Below are positions 53,610 to 63,477 of a stretch of 64,000 nucleotides of DNA, piece by piece. The stretch's first letter is position 1. The number at the start of each line of letters is the position of its first letter. Origin of the DNA: Tritrichomonas musculus. Taxonomy: Eukaryota > Parabasalia > Tritrichomonadida > Tritrichomonadidae. The DNA lies in the NCBI GenBank assembly GCA_039105265.1, contig JAPFFF010000040.1:186001-250000 (forward strand), given 5' to 3'. Under the pieces are notes generated by a model. The model saw only the letters and a program-made list of their open reading frames with translations. It had not been told where the DNA came from and ran no database searches. The position numbers were made by a program, and so were the translations under genes.

Positions 53610-54000
53610 GGTACTCTCCTATTATATTGCTTCGTTCTCTCAATTTTCTGAGGCCTCTCAAATTTAAAAGAAGTTTATTTTAGCAAAATAATCACCTATC
53701 AAAAAATTCAATGGATTCAAAAATTCAAAGAATGAAAAAATAAAAAATAAAAAATAAAAAAGATATCAAAGATACCAAACTCCACTAATAAAATAAAATC
53801 AGTCAATTCAGTGATTATATCTGAAACATCATCTATTTCCAAGTAATATTGCTATTTGTACTTGCAAAATAAGATCCATTTCCAACGATCATTTTGACAT
53901 TCTACTAAATTCGACTAAAACGAGCAACATTAACTAATAATGAACGATATAAAATGATATAATATATTATATGATTATTTATTCTTATTTATTCGTACTC

Positions 54001-54490
54001 CTTACTATAAATTTATTGAATCTTATTTCCAAATTCATTATTTTTTCATTTTTTCGTTATAATAACTAACAATACACAATATTATATGATGTAATATGCA
54101 ATAGGATTGTTATTTCTTATTCTTTCGTTCTCCTTACTATAAATTTATTGAATCTTATTTCCAAATTCATTATTTTTTCATTTTTTCGTTATATTCACTA
54201 ACAATACACAATATTATATGATGTAATATGCAATAGGATTGTTATTTCTTATTCTTTCGTTCTCCTTACTATAAATTTATTGAATCTTATTTCCAAATTC
54301 ATTATTTTTTCATTTTTTCGTTATATTCACTAATAATACACGATATTATATGATGTAATATGCAATAAGATTGTTATTTCTTATTCTTTTGTTCTCCTTA
54401 CTATAAATTTATTGAATCTTATTTCCAAATTCATTATTTTTTCATTTTTTCGTTATAGTAACTAACAATATATAATACTTAATTGTATTA
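54001..54490. repeat. 132-bp tandem units in the left Merlin arm, about four copies
   Basis: CCTTACTATAAATTTATTGA recurs at 54001, 54132, 54264 and 54396. The inverted counterpart at about 58250-58935 has six copies, so the arms differ in length through unequal exchange. Confidence 0.9.
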
Positions 54491-54689
54491 TCAGTTATAA
54501 TAATATTGCAAATCTTTTATTTTCTGCTTATTTGTTTCTCTTTATAATATATAATATTAATATTATTTTGAAAAAACTCATTGAATTATTTCAATTGATA
54601 AAGTATTATTAAGTATATTTGCATTTCAAAATCAAGTAATTTTCTCATTTATTTCTGCATAGTAACAGTTATTTACAAATAAACATCGT

Positions 54690-54990
54690 AGAAACCCGAT
54701 TTATTATGCATTTAATACATTTACTATTTGATTCAATTACGAATATTTACAAATTAACTAATGCAGCTCGTTTTCTTTCGAAATATACAAATATTGATTA
54801 ATTCATTGTTATTAAACTCGATTTTTTATGCATTTTATCTATTTACTATTTGATTCAATTACGAATATTTGCAAATTAACTAATGCAGCTCGTTTTCTTT
54901 ATAAATATACGAATAATGGTTAATTCATTGTTATTAAACTCGATTTTTTATGCATTTTATCCATTTACTGTTTTATTTCAATAGCAAATA
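54690..54990. repeat. 122-bp tandem repeat inside the Merlin element
   Basis: TATGCATTTTATC-type starts occur at 54705, 54827 and 54949, with shared TTAACTAATGCAGCTCGTTT. About two and a half copies. Confidence 0.85.
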
Positions 54991-55141
54991 TTTGTATTTT
55001 GATCAACTTGTATCCATAAAGAATAATATCTACAAAAAAGATTTAACTAATACAAATTCAATTGAAATTAAAAAAAAAACTGTTTTAAAGAAAAAAAAAG
55101 ATAATTAGAATTCAATTTGTTTTTACTAAACCTTGATCTTT

Positions 55142-56080
55142 TTATGTGTAACTTGTTTTTCCTATTGTCCTTAATAGTTTTATTAGTTTCTGTCCTCTTG
55201 AAAGTCCTTTTAAGTTGTTTCGACGCCAGATATATTCGAAAACATATCCTTGAGCATCCAATGAGCTTATTCCGCACGACATCAGCTTTTTAAATTTGAG
55301 TTCTCTCCACATCCTTTCGATATGTTGTGTGTGCGAACCGGTCTCGGGGTCAACAAAATTTTTAGAATGATTTACTGAAAAGTGAGTGAAGTTTTTGTTT
55401 GGGATGTTTTCGATTTGTTGGTAAGAAGCCCAGGTGTCTGAATGAATGATGGAACCTGCTGCGATGTGTTTTGATATTTGATCATTGAGAGTCGGTGCAG
55501 TTCGATCTTCAACTACCAGCGCAAAAGCTTTATCGGTCTCTCTACAGATTCCACCGAAAACCCAAACTGTCTTCAATTGGCGTCCTCTGTCATATTTCCG
55601 GTGAGTAATTACTGTTTCATCTATCTCAACATTCATGTCTGGTCCACCAATTTGTTCTTGAGTTCCTTCAGTTATTTCTTCGATAACCGAGTCTCTAAAT
55701 GCCGTAAAAAAGTTTGTCACTGTATCTTTGCTTACATTACATTCAGCACAGGTATCTTTGAGAGAGTATCGATGAGTCCAGCAATATGCTAATGCTAGAA
55801 AGGTGGGAGGATCGATGTGGGCTCTTGTAAGTATTGTTTTGTGAAATAATGAAAAATGAATGTGACATTGAGTGCAATAGCGTAGCAGATTGAAATACGT
55901 AATACTAGAGTTATGTATATTTGATGTTTCTGCTTCGCATTTAGGACACTGGCAAGAATCTTCAATTATATTTAATTCGCGAAATAATTAAAACATATTG
56001 TTTTTGTTTGAACAAAATATATATAATCCAACAAGATTTTGAGATTGATTTTCAAACGCATTAACTATTGATTGATTCAT
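55142..56080 (-). pseudogene. Merlin / IS1595-type (ISXO2-like) transposase, one in-frame stop
   Basis: From an ATG at 56080 (MNQSIVNAFENQSQ) the minus strand is open for 312 codons except for TAA at codon 31 (55988-55990). Beyond it comes a zinc ribbon (C45-x2-C48, C69-x2-C72: CQCPKCEAE, YCTQCH), a helix-turn-helix region (LKDTCAECNVSKDTVTNFF), and the DDE domain of IS1595/Merlin type: VEIDETVI (D154), IIHSDTWASY (D215) and TQHIERMWRELK (E255). The catalytic triad is complete. The frame 55142-55720 begins at a GTG and would miss the zinc ribbon. Trichomonads use the standard code, so the stop should block the full protein unless there is read-through or a short intron. Confidence 0.88.
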
Positions 56081-56449
56081 ATAAAATTATATTAAGAATT
56101 AACGTCATTTAAACATTTAATAGAAAAATTTCAAACTTTTTCATTTATGATATTCGATTTCTAAAAACTAAGTTATCTTAATAAGAACCAAATTAAATAA
56201 CAAATTTTTGAAATGAAATAACAAATATTATAATTTTTGTTATATATTTTTTTATTCAAATAAAAACTTTATAATTCATATTGAAATATGGTTTCCAACT
56301 TAAAATATATAGTTTACATTTGCAATAAAGATTATTGAAAAAGAAGTTTTTTATAAATAAATTATATTTATCATCAATTTTAATTAAAAAAAGAGATTAG
56401 AAAAATGAAGTTTATCAAAAAAAGCACCAATCTGTTATGGAAAACATAC

Positions 56450-57045
56450 AAAAATGTATGATTTTAGCGATTAAATTAAAGATTTCAATGAATAAATGAA
56501 TGGTTACGTTGATTAATGTCTTATAAATTTGTTATTTTAGTGATTAAAATAATGATTTCAGTGATTAAATGAATGATATCAGTGATGAAATAAATGATTT
56601 TAGTGATTAATGTGTTATTTTAGTGATTAAAACAATGATTTCAGTGATTAAATGAATGATATCAGTGATGAAATGAATGATTTCAGTGATTAAAACAATG
56701 ATACCAGTGATAAAATGAATATTTTTAGTGATTAAATGAATGATATCAGTGATAAAATGAATGATTTTAGTGATTAATGTGTTATTTTAGTGATTAAAAC
56801 AATGATTTCAGTGATTAAATGAATGATACCAGTGATAAAATGAATAATTTCATTAAATAATGTGTTATTTCAGTGATTAAAACAATGATATCAGTGATGA
56901 AATGAATGATTTTAGTGATTAATGTGTTATTTTAGTGATTAAATGAACAATTTCAATGATTATATGAATGATATCAGTGATTAATGTGTTATTTTAGTGA
57001 TTAAAACAATGATTTTAGTGACTAAATGAATGATTTCAATATGTA
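56450..57045. repeat. 21-bp tandem array inside the Merlin element
   Basis: The unit AGTGATTAAATGAATGATAT plus C, with variants AGTGATTAAAACAATGATTT and AGTGATTAATGTGTTATTTT, is repeated about 27 times. Confidence 0.85.
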
Positions 57046-58194
57046 TACGCGATTTCCATAAGTTTTTTCTATTATGGATATAGTTAACATAAAATAAATG
57101 TTTTATATCAAGCATTATATAATCGTTATGAGTCAATGATAATGCATTTAAAGAGTTTAACAAAGCTATGTATGATAATGTTAGTGTAATTATTACAATA
57201 GACAGCATTAATTCTAAATATTTTGGTGATTTAATTAAAGATTAATATGAAAGAAATAAAGAATCTATAACTTCCTTTAAATAATTGAAGCACACTTAAT
57301 ATTGACACATATAGTTTTTATTGAAATAACAAAAGAAATCGATAAAGGCACATTAATAAGTGCAAGAGCTGATGATATTAACAATTTGGATTGCTTAATT
57401 AAGTGCATACTGCTGTAAAAATAGTTATTAAAGGTTTAGGTAAGAGAATGCTTAAAGGGATATGATTTAGAAATGAAATTATAATGGATATGGATATATA
57501 ACTGTAATTGAATTATACTGGTTAAGGATATAAATAGAGTTAACTTTTGATAGCAGGGATATAATTCCTTTTTTCCATCTATAGCATTACTCTTATGAAT
57601 AAAAATAATGATTGTATAAGTTGTTTGATGAAGAAATAATCTAGAATAATGATATAACTTGTTATAATAATGATGTAAATAATTGTGATCAATGATGAAA
57701 TGGATGATAATGCTGATAGAATTAGTGTATTTAGTATCTGAAACTATTCATACCGTATTTGTCATTAAAAAATCATTTAGGAAAAATGTTAGAATAATAT
57801 TTTAACAGAACACTGACTGAAAATCATATAATAATTTTGAATACTTAAAATAAAAGATTTCATCATTTGTTTCATGAATATATGAAAGTTCAATTTATTT
57901 TTATAAGCTAGAGATTAAAGAGCATTTTTTTAATACTTCATTTATTGAAATAATTCAATGAGTTTTTTCAAAATTATATAAAAATATTATGAATAGAAAG
58001 AAATAAGCAGAAAATAAATAAAAGCTTTGTGACATCATAATAACAGATTATATCATAGGGTTTCATATATTATTAGATATTTTAATGAAATAACTTGAAG
58101 ATATTAAATTTAAAAAAAAGATTTAATGAATTTTTAACAAGGAGAACGAATAAATAAGAATAAATAATAATATCATATATTATATCATTTTATA
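57046..58194. other. Merlin interior between the 21-bp array and right arm
   Basis: AT-rich. A few ORF-like stretches (for example near 57310-57480) have no family resemblance. No accessory gene could be supported. Confidence 0.4.
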
Positions 58195-59324
58195 TTGTTC
58201 ATTGTTAGTTAATATGACGACTATATGAAAAAATGATGAATTTGGAAATAAGATTCAATAAATTTATAGTAAGGAGAACAAAAGAATAAGAATTAACAAT
58301 CTTATTGCATATTACATCATATAATATCGTGTATTATTAGTGAATATAACGAAAAAATGAAAAAATAATGAATTTGGAAATAAGATTCAATAAATTTATA
58401 GTAAGGAGAACGAAAGAATAAGAAATAACAATCCTATTGCATATTACATCATATAATATTGTGTATTATTAGTGAATATAACGAAAAAATGAAAAAATAA
58501 TGAATTTGGAAATAAGATTCAATAAATTTATAGTAAGGAGAACGAAAGAATAAGAAATAACAATCCTATTGCATATTACATCATATAATATTGTGTATTG
58601 TTAGTGAATATAACGAAAAAATGAAAAAATAATGAATTTGGAAATAAGATTCAATAAATTTATAGTAAGGAGAACGAAAGAATAAGAAATAACAATCCTA
58701 TTGCATATTACATCATATAATATTGTGTATTGTTAGTGAATATAACGAAAAAATGAAAAAATAATGAATTTGGAAATAAGATTCAATAAATTTATAGTAA
58801 GGAGAACGAAAGAATAAGAAATAACAATCCTATTGCATATTACATCATATAATATTGTGTATTGTTAGTTATTATAACGAAAAAATGAAAAAATAATGAA
58901 TTTGGAAATAAGATTCAATAAATTTATAGTAAGGAGTACGAATAAATAAGAATAAATAATCATATAATATATTATATCATTTTATATCGTTCATTATTAG
59001 TTAATGTTGCTCGTTTTAGTCGAATTTAGTAGAATGTCAAAATGATCGTTGGAAATGGATCTTATTTTGCAAGTACAAATAGCAATATTACTTGGAAATA
59101 GATGATGTTTCAGATATAATCACTGAATTGACTGATTTTATTTTATTAGTGGAGTTTGGTATCTTTGATATCTTTTTTATTTTTTATTTTTTATTTTTTC
59201 ATTCTTTGAATTTTTGAATCCATTGAATTTTTTGATAGGTGATTATTTTGCTAAAATAAACTTCTTTTAAATTTGAGAGGCCTCAGAAAATTGAGAGAAC
59301 GAAGCAATATAATAGGAGAGTACC

Positions 59325-59332
59325 AATATTTC
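59325..59332. repeat. Target-site duplication AATATTTC, right
   Basis: Matches 53602-53609 and abuts the terminal GGAGAGTACC of the Merlin element. Confidence 0.85.
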
Positions 59333-60512
59333 AATGCAATATTTAGTTTTTGTAAATTTTATTAAGTTTTCTTAAATAGAAATGCTCTTTTTCTTTACTT
59401 TTTTGTCCATTTTTTAAATTGAGAGGAATAAATCCTAATTCTCAGAATTTAATAAAATCAATAAAAACATATATTTAATAAAGCTTTATCAATTAATTGA
59501 ATGGATAGTCAAATATTAAAAACAATTTTGGCCATATATAAATAGCATTTGTATCTTAAAAACGGCTCTAACGTTTCGTATATAAAAATGTTTATAAGCA
59601 TTAAATATTACATTTAATATAATAGATAAGTTTTATTGAGAATGATAGGGCCATTTTTTACATGGGAACTTCAAAAATAAAAAAGCTTTTTATTTGCCAA
59701 ATTTAGATTTAAATGAGGAATTTCAAGCTTAATAAGAAATATATTGTTGATATAAACCGAAATAATGCATTACATTCCCAATTTATATAAAATTTAATAA
59801 AGATATGTTGATTTTAATATTTCGACTGACTCATCCAAAACTCAACGAAAATGATTTTTTTGCATAATATATCATGTATCAAATAATATGTAAAATTACT
59901 ATATGTTCTTTTCAACTTGAAATATCAAATATCTATACTTTTTTATTAAATTTTGAAAATTGAATGCAATTGAGAGAAATAAATCCTACTTTTTTAAATT
60001 TGATTTAAAAAAACTAAAATGGCGTCTCCCGAGCCATTTCATTTCATTTAAAAATATAATAATACAAATAAAAAATGCAGTAAAATTATAAGTAGTTATC
60101 CCCATAGAAACAAAAAAAAATTGAGATATTTTTAAAATATTAGTTTTTTGATTGTGTTTTAAATATATCTCAGCTAAATTAATATAAAATCTTAATTTTA
60201 TCATTTATAAAGATTTCTGATATAATTAAAAACATTAATAAGCATCTATCAAACAAAAATAACAATTATTTATTGAATTATTTAGTTTTTTGTTACCCAA
60301 AATAGATATGCATTTTTCAGTATCTATAATGAGGTTCAAGAAATAAAATATTATTTTTTAATTATTATAAAATAAAGATATATTATATTTATTTTAAATA
60401 GTATAAAATATTTAAAATATTATGAGATATTTGAAAAATTAAAAAACGGTTATTTTTTGTATATTTAGTTCTCGCACCTTTATTTTATCCAAAGTTATCC
60501 AAAAAGTGCCAA
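59333..60512. other. AT-rich segment to the right of Merlin, no gene seen
   Basis: No supported ORF. Near the right edge, TTATCCAAAGTTATCCAAAA and GTTCTCGCACC relate to sequence at 52147 and 52793. Confidence 0.4.
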
Positions 60513-60536
60513 AAGGATAAAAATTCCGCACTTAAT
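60513..60536. repeat. 24-bp inverted repeat, right member of a possible outer element
   Basis: AAGGATAAAAATTCCGCACT followed by TAAT is the exact complement of 49626-49649. Together they could be the ends of a host element of about 2.7 kb after removal of the nested insertions. Confidence 0.7.
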
Positions 60537-60620
60537 ATATATAATAATATAAAAAAGCATTTAATTAATAAAAGTTGACCAAATTAAGATTTATAATTTT
60601 TCAATACAGTCTTTACGGGA

Positions 60621-60765
60621 TTATAACGGAAATATCCACTTTAATAACGGAAAAGTTCATTATGATAACGGAAAAGTTCATTTTAATAACGGAAAAGTTC
60701 ATTATGATAACGGAAAAGTTCATTTTAATAACGGAAAAGTTCATTATGATAACGGAAAAAAATAT
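60621..60765. repeat. 21-bp tandem repeat alternating as a 42-bp unit
   Basis: ATAACGGAAAAGTTCAT is joined alternately by TTTA and TATG, so 21-bp units form a 42-bp higher-order repeat, about six units in all. Confidence 0.9.
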
Positions 60766-61103
60766 TTTAATCAAAATAATTCCAATAATTAAATGTTCTA
60801 GCTCATATCATCAATTATCTATTGTGATATATACACTTATATATACATAAGTGTATGTATTTCATTTATTTGGTTATTTTTCTAATAATATTTAATGATC
60901 AAAAAAAAAAAAAACAATATTTCAAGGTTTTGTTTATTTAAATGTTATCCTAAATGCATTTTTACTTGGATAAGAATTTATTTTAATAAATATTATAAGT
61001 TATTTTTGTTAAAATTAAAAAAGATTTAGAATCAATTATTTATTTATTTATTTATTTTTTTACTCGAATTGATTAATTAAATAATGTTGATTTCAAAGTT
61101 TAT

Positions 61104-61235
61104 ATGATTACTGATATTGATTTCTATGATATTGAATTCAATGATGTTAAATTCGACATTAATGAGATAAGTGCGGTTGAATTCGATGTTGTTAAATTCG
61201 ATGCTATTGAATTCAATATTGTAGAAATAAAAATT
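61104..61235. repeat. Left 15-bp GAATTC-type repeat array
   Basis: Degenerate 15-bp units such as GTTGAATTCGATGTT and GTTAAATTCGATGCT. The segment 61185-61213 is the reverse complement of sequence in the array downstream of the transposase gene, so the two arrays are inverted with respect to each other. Confidence 0.75.
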
Positions 61236-61430
61236 ATTGGAAATAATGCTAATGTATTTGGTAATAATGTTGATATATTTGTAAAATTTCCTGTCATAAT
61301 AATCATTTAAATTTGATAATGGCATACAATTCACTGGCAGAATTTCTATTCAAAAATATTTAAATTTGAATGATAATAATGTCATATATCATATCCAAAA
61401 TATAGAAATATTAACACATCATTTAAATAG

Positions 61431-63422
61431 ATGAACAAAGAAGACGAATCTCCAGATGATTTCTTCGATATAACAGAAGATGAACCATATGTAAAGACAT
61501 TGTTTATTCTTGACAATATTCAGAATTCTGATACTTCTGAAAAAAAATTGCAAATTCAAATTGATGTTTGCAAATATATGTTTTCGAAAGAATATTCAAA
61601 AAGTAATAAAGTGAAATTTGGGATTGCAACAAGTGGTCCTGAAGAAGGAATTAGATGCACACCAACAAATTTATTGCAAGGCTTACAAATTGTTTTAAGT
61701 AATATTGTAATTGCAAATATAGGAGAAACTAATATATTTAAAGTCATCAAAGAATCAATATTAAGTCTAAAAGATAAGCATGAAAATGAAGTACATAGAA
61801 TACATTGCTTTTTGAACGAAAATTATTATATCCCCGAAGAAAAAATCGTGAAAATCAAAAGAATGAGCAATGAGTATGGAGTAATATTGGACTTTTTTTT
61901 CATATGCGATTATCCAGCAGATTGTGAGCAATACATGGAATTAACTTCTGATTACAGTATATGCAAAATTTTTAATACTAATGATACAGATGATTATCTA
62001 ATCACTAAACAAATTATAGATGATTTATTTGATTTATATAGTATATACATAGTGATAAATGATGACGAAGATATCAGTATTAATCTAATTGAAAGTGAAA
62101 ATGATATATTGGATTACAGTGATGATAGTAATGAAATGATTGATGATAGTAATGAAATGATTGATGATAGTAATGAAATGATTGATGATAGTAATAACAA
62201 AGATGACGATGATGATGACATAGAATATGACATTATGATTGATGATGGTAACCAAGAAGGTAACATGAAAATTGATGAAAATGATAAAGAAGAGGATGCC
62301 ATAATTGATGAAAATGATAATGAAGATGATGATCTTGGTAATAAAAACAAAAAAACCTCAAAAACAAAAGTCAAAAGGACTAGATTAAAAGCTTCAGATG
62401 CTCAGGCCATATATGATACTTACATCACACAAGGAGATGCTATGGCCAAAACATTATGCCAATCTTTCAAGTATAAAAAAACGACTTATTATAAAATAAT
62501 TCAAAATAAAGGAAAAGTGACAGAAAAATATAAAAAACCAGATCATCCAACAAAATGGGATAAACCAAAAATTGAAAAAGCAATTGAATATATAAATGAT
62601 AACCCCGTCTTGACTCTGGAAGAAATAATTGATAAGGCAGTTGAGGAATCAAATTTTCCCAGAGTTGCCAAATCCACTTTATCAAGCTATTTGAAAACTA
62701 GGCTGATAACAATGAAATCATGCCGTTTAGATCCAGTTGCACGAAACTGTGATGAAACTAAGGAAAGCAGAAAAACCTATTGCGCTGACTTTTTACGTAA
62801 TTTATCTCGTACTTTTGTCTTCATTGATGAAATGGGTTTTAGTTGCTGCACACAAAGAAATCGTGGAAGAAGTCTCCGAGGCACAATTTGCAAAAGACTT
62901 GGGCCATTAATCAAAGCACCAACAGTCAATGTATGCATGGCCGTGTCAAAAGATATCGGAATTGTGCATCACTCAGTAAAAAACTGTGCTTTTAATGGTG
63001 ACTTGTTTTCTGACTTCATTGATGAATTGATTGAAAAATGCTTAAATTTAGAGCTTAAAAATATATGCTTTATAATGGACAATGTTCGTATGCATAAATC
63101 TCAGTCTGAAATCTCAGAAAAATGTAAAAAAAATGGAATTGAAATAGTTTTTTTACCAGTCTATAGTCCGGAACTTAATCCTATTGAAAATGCATTTTCT
63201 ATAATAAAGTCTCATATTAAAAAATTATTTAGAACCAAATACTATCAGCAATTATTAGACACACAAAAGTTGTCATGGGGATTAAAAGCAAGAGCAAGAG
63301 AGAAAATTGTGATTGATTCGTTAAATGAATCACTGGCTCGAATTGATACAACTGTCATGAATGAATTGTTTGCCCATATGTTGTCAGTTTTCCCAAGAGT
63401 ATTTAATAATGAAGATATATAA
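61431..63422 (+). CDS. VWA-domain / Tc1-mariner-IS630-type transposase fusion, 663 aa
   Basis: Residues about 20-205 fit a VWA fold of the Rpn10/Ssl1 kind: first strand TLFILDNIQNSDT with metal-site-like D28 and S33, LQIQIDVCKYMFSKEYSKSN, second strand KVKFGIATSGP, helix NIFKVIKESILSLKDK, strand HRIHCFLNENY and strand VILDFFFICD. Residues 218-300 are acidic with three or four DDSNEMI repeats; 304-320 are basic (nuclear-signal-like KTSKTKVKRTRLK). Residues 320-360 and 375-425 look like two helix-turn-helix DNA-binding units (ASDAQAIYDTYITQGDA; TLEEIIDKAVEESNF). Residues 460-600 are a DDE_3 catalytic domain: TFVFIDEMGF (D466), NICFIMDNVRMHKSQ (D550) and YSPELNPIENAFSIIKSHIK (E586), giving DD35E spacing. 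The frame is unbroken. Inverted 15-bp arrays flank it, so it may be an active element or a domesticated gene. Confidence 0.88.
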   Translation: MNKEDESPDDFFDITEDEPYVKTLFILDNIQNSDTSEKKLQIQIDVCKYMFSKEYSKSNKVKFGIATSGPEEGIRCTPTNLLQGLQIVLSNIVIANIGETNIFKVIKESILSLKDKHENEVHRIHCFLNENYYIPEEKIVKIKRMSNEYGVILDFFFICDYPADCEQYMELTSDYSICKIFNTNDTDDYLITKQIIDDLFDLYSIYIVINDDEDISINLIESENDILDYSDDSNEMIDDSNEMIDDSNEMIDDSNNKDDDDDDIEYDIMIDDGNQEGNMKIDENDKEEDAIIDENDNEDDDLGNKNKKTSKTKVKRTRLKASDAQAIYDTYITQGDAMAKTLCQSFKYKKTTYYKIIQNKGKVTEKYKKPDHPTKWDKPKIEKAIEYINDNPVLTLEEIIDKAVEESNFPRVAKSTLSSYLKTRLITMKSCRLDPVARNCDETKESRKTYCADFLRNLSRTFVFIDEMGFSCCTQRNRGRSLRGTICKRLGPLIKAPTVNVCMAVSKDIGIVHHSVKNCAFNGDLFSDFIDELIEKCLNLELKNICFIMDNVRMHKSQSEISEKCKKNGIEIVFLPVYSPELNPIENAFSIIKSHIKKLFRTKYYQQLLDTQKLSWGLKARAREKIVIDSLNESLARIDTTVMNELFAHMLSVFPRVFNNEDI

Positions 63423-63477
63423 CTTTTATTTCTTTAAAAGAGCCTATTTTATTTATTTATATTTACATGTATTTATT

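Larger units (their letters stand above)
53610..59324. mobile_element. Merlin (IS1016/IS1595-like) DNA transposon, 5715 bp
   Basis: The element begins GGTACTCTCCTATTATATTG and ends with the exact complement, CAATATAATAGGAGAGTACC, and is flanked by the 8-bp duplication AATATTTC; Merlin elements make 8-9 bp duplications. The terminal inverted repeats are very long, about 880 bp on the left (to about 54490) and 1130 bp on the right (from about 58195). Each holds tandem units of about 132 bp (four left, six right). The centre encodes a DDE transposase on the minus strand, plus a 122-bp repeat and a 21-bp array. The intact duplication and near-identical arms show a recent insertion. Confidence 0.92.

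Noticed and set aside
49626-60536. The 10.9-kb nest as one large capsid- or polymerase-bearing element
   Set aside because: No polymerase, integrase, capsid or ATPase gene is visible; the only transposase is of Merlin type and its own ends are defined.
61104-61310. 68-residue plus-strand ORF (MITDIDFYDIEFNDVKFD)
   Set aside because: It lies in the eroded left 15-bp array and ends in a run of isoleucine; better explained as repeat DNA.
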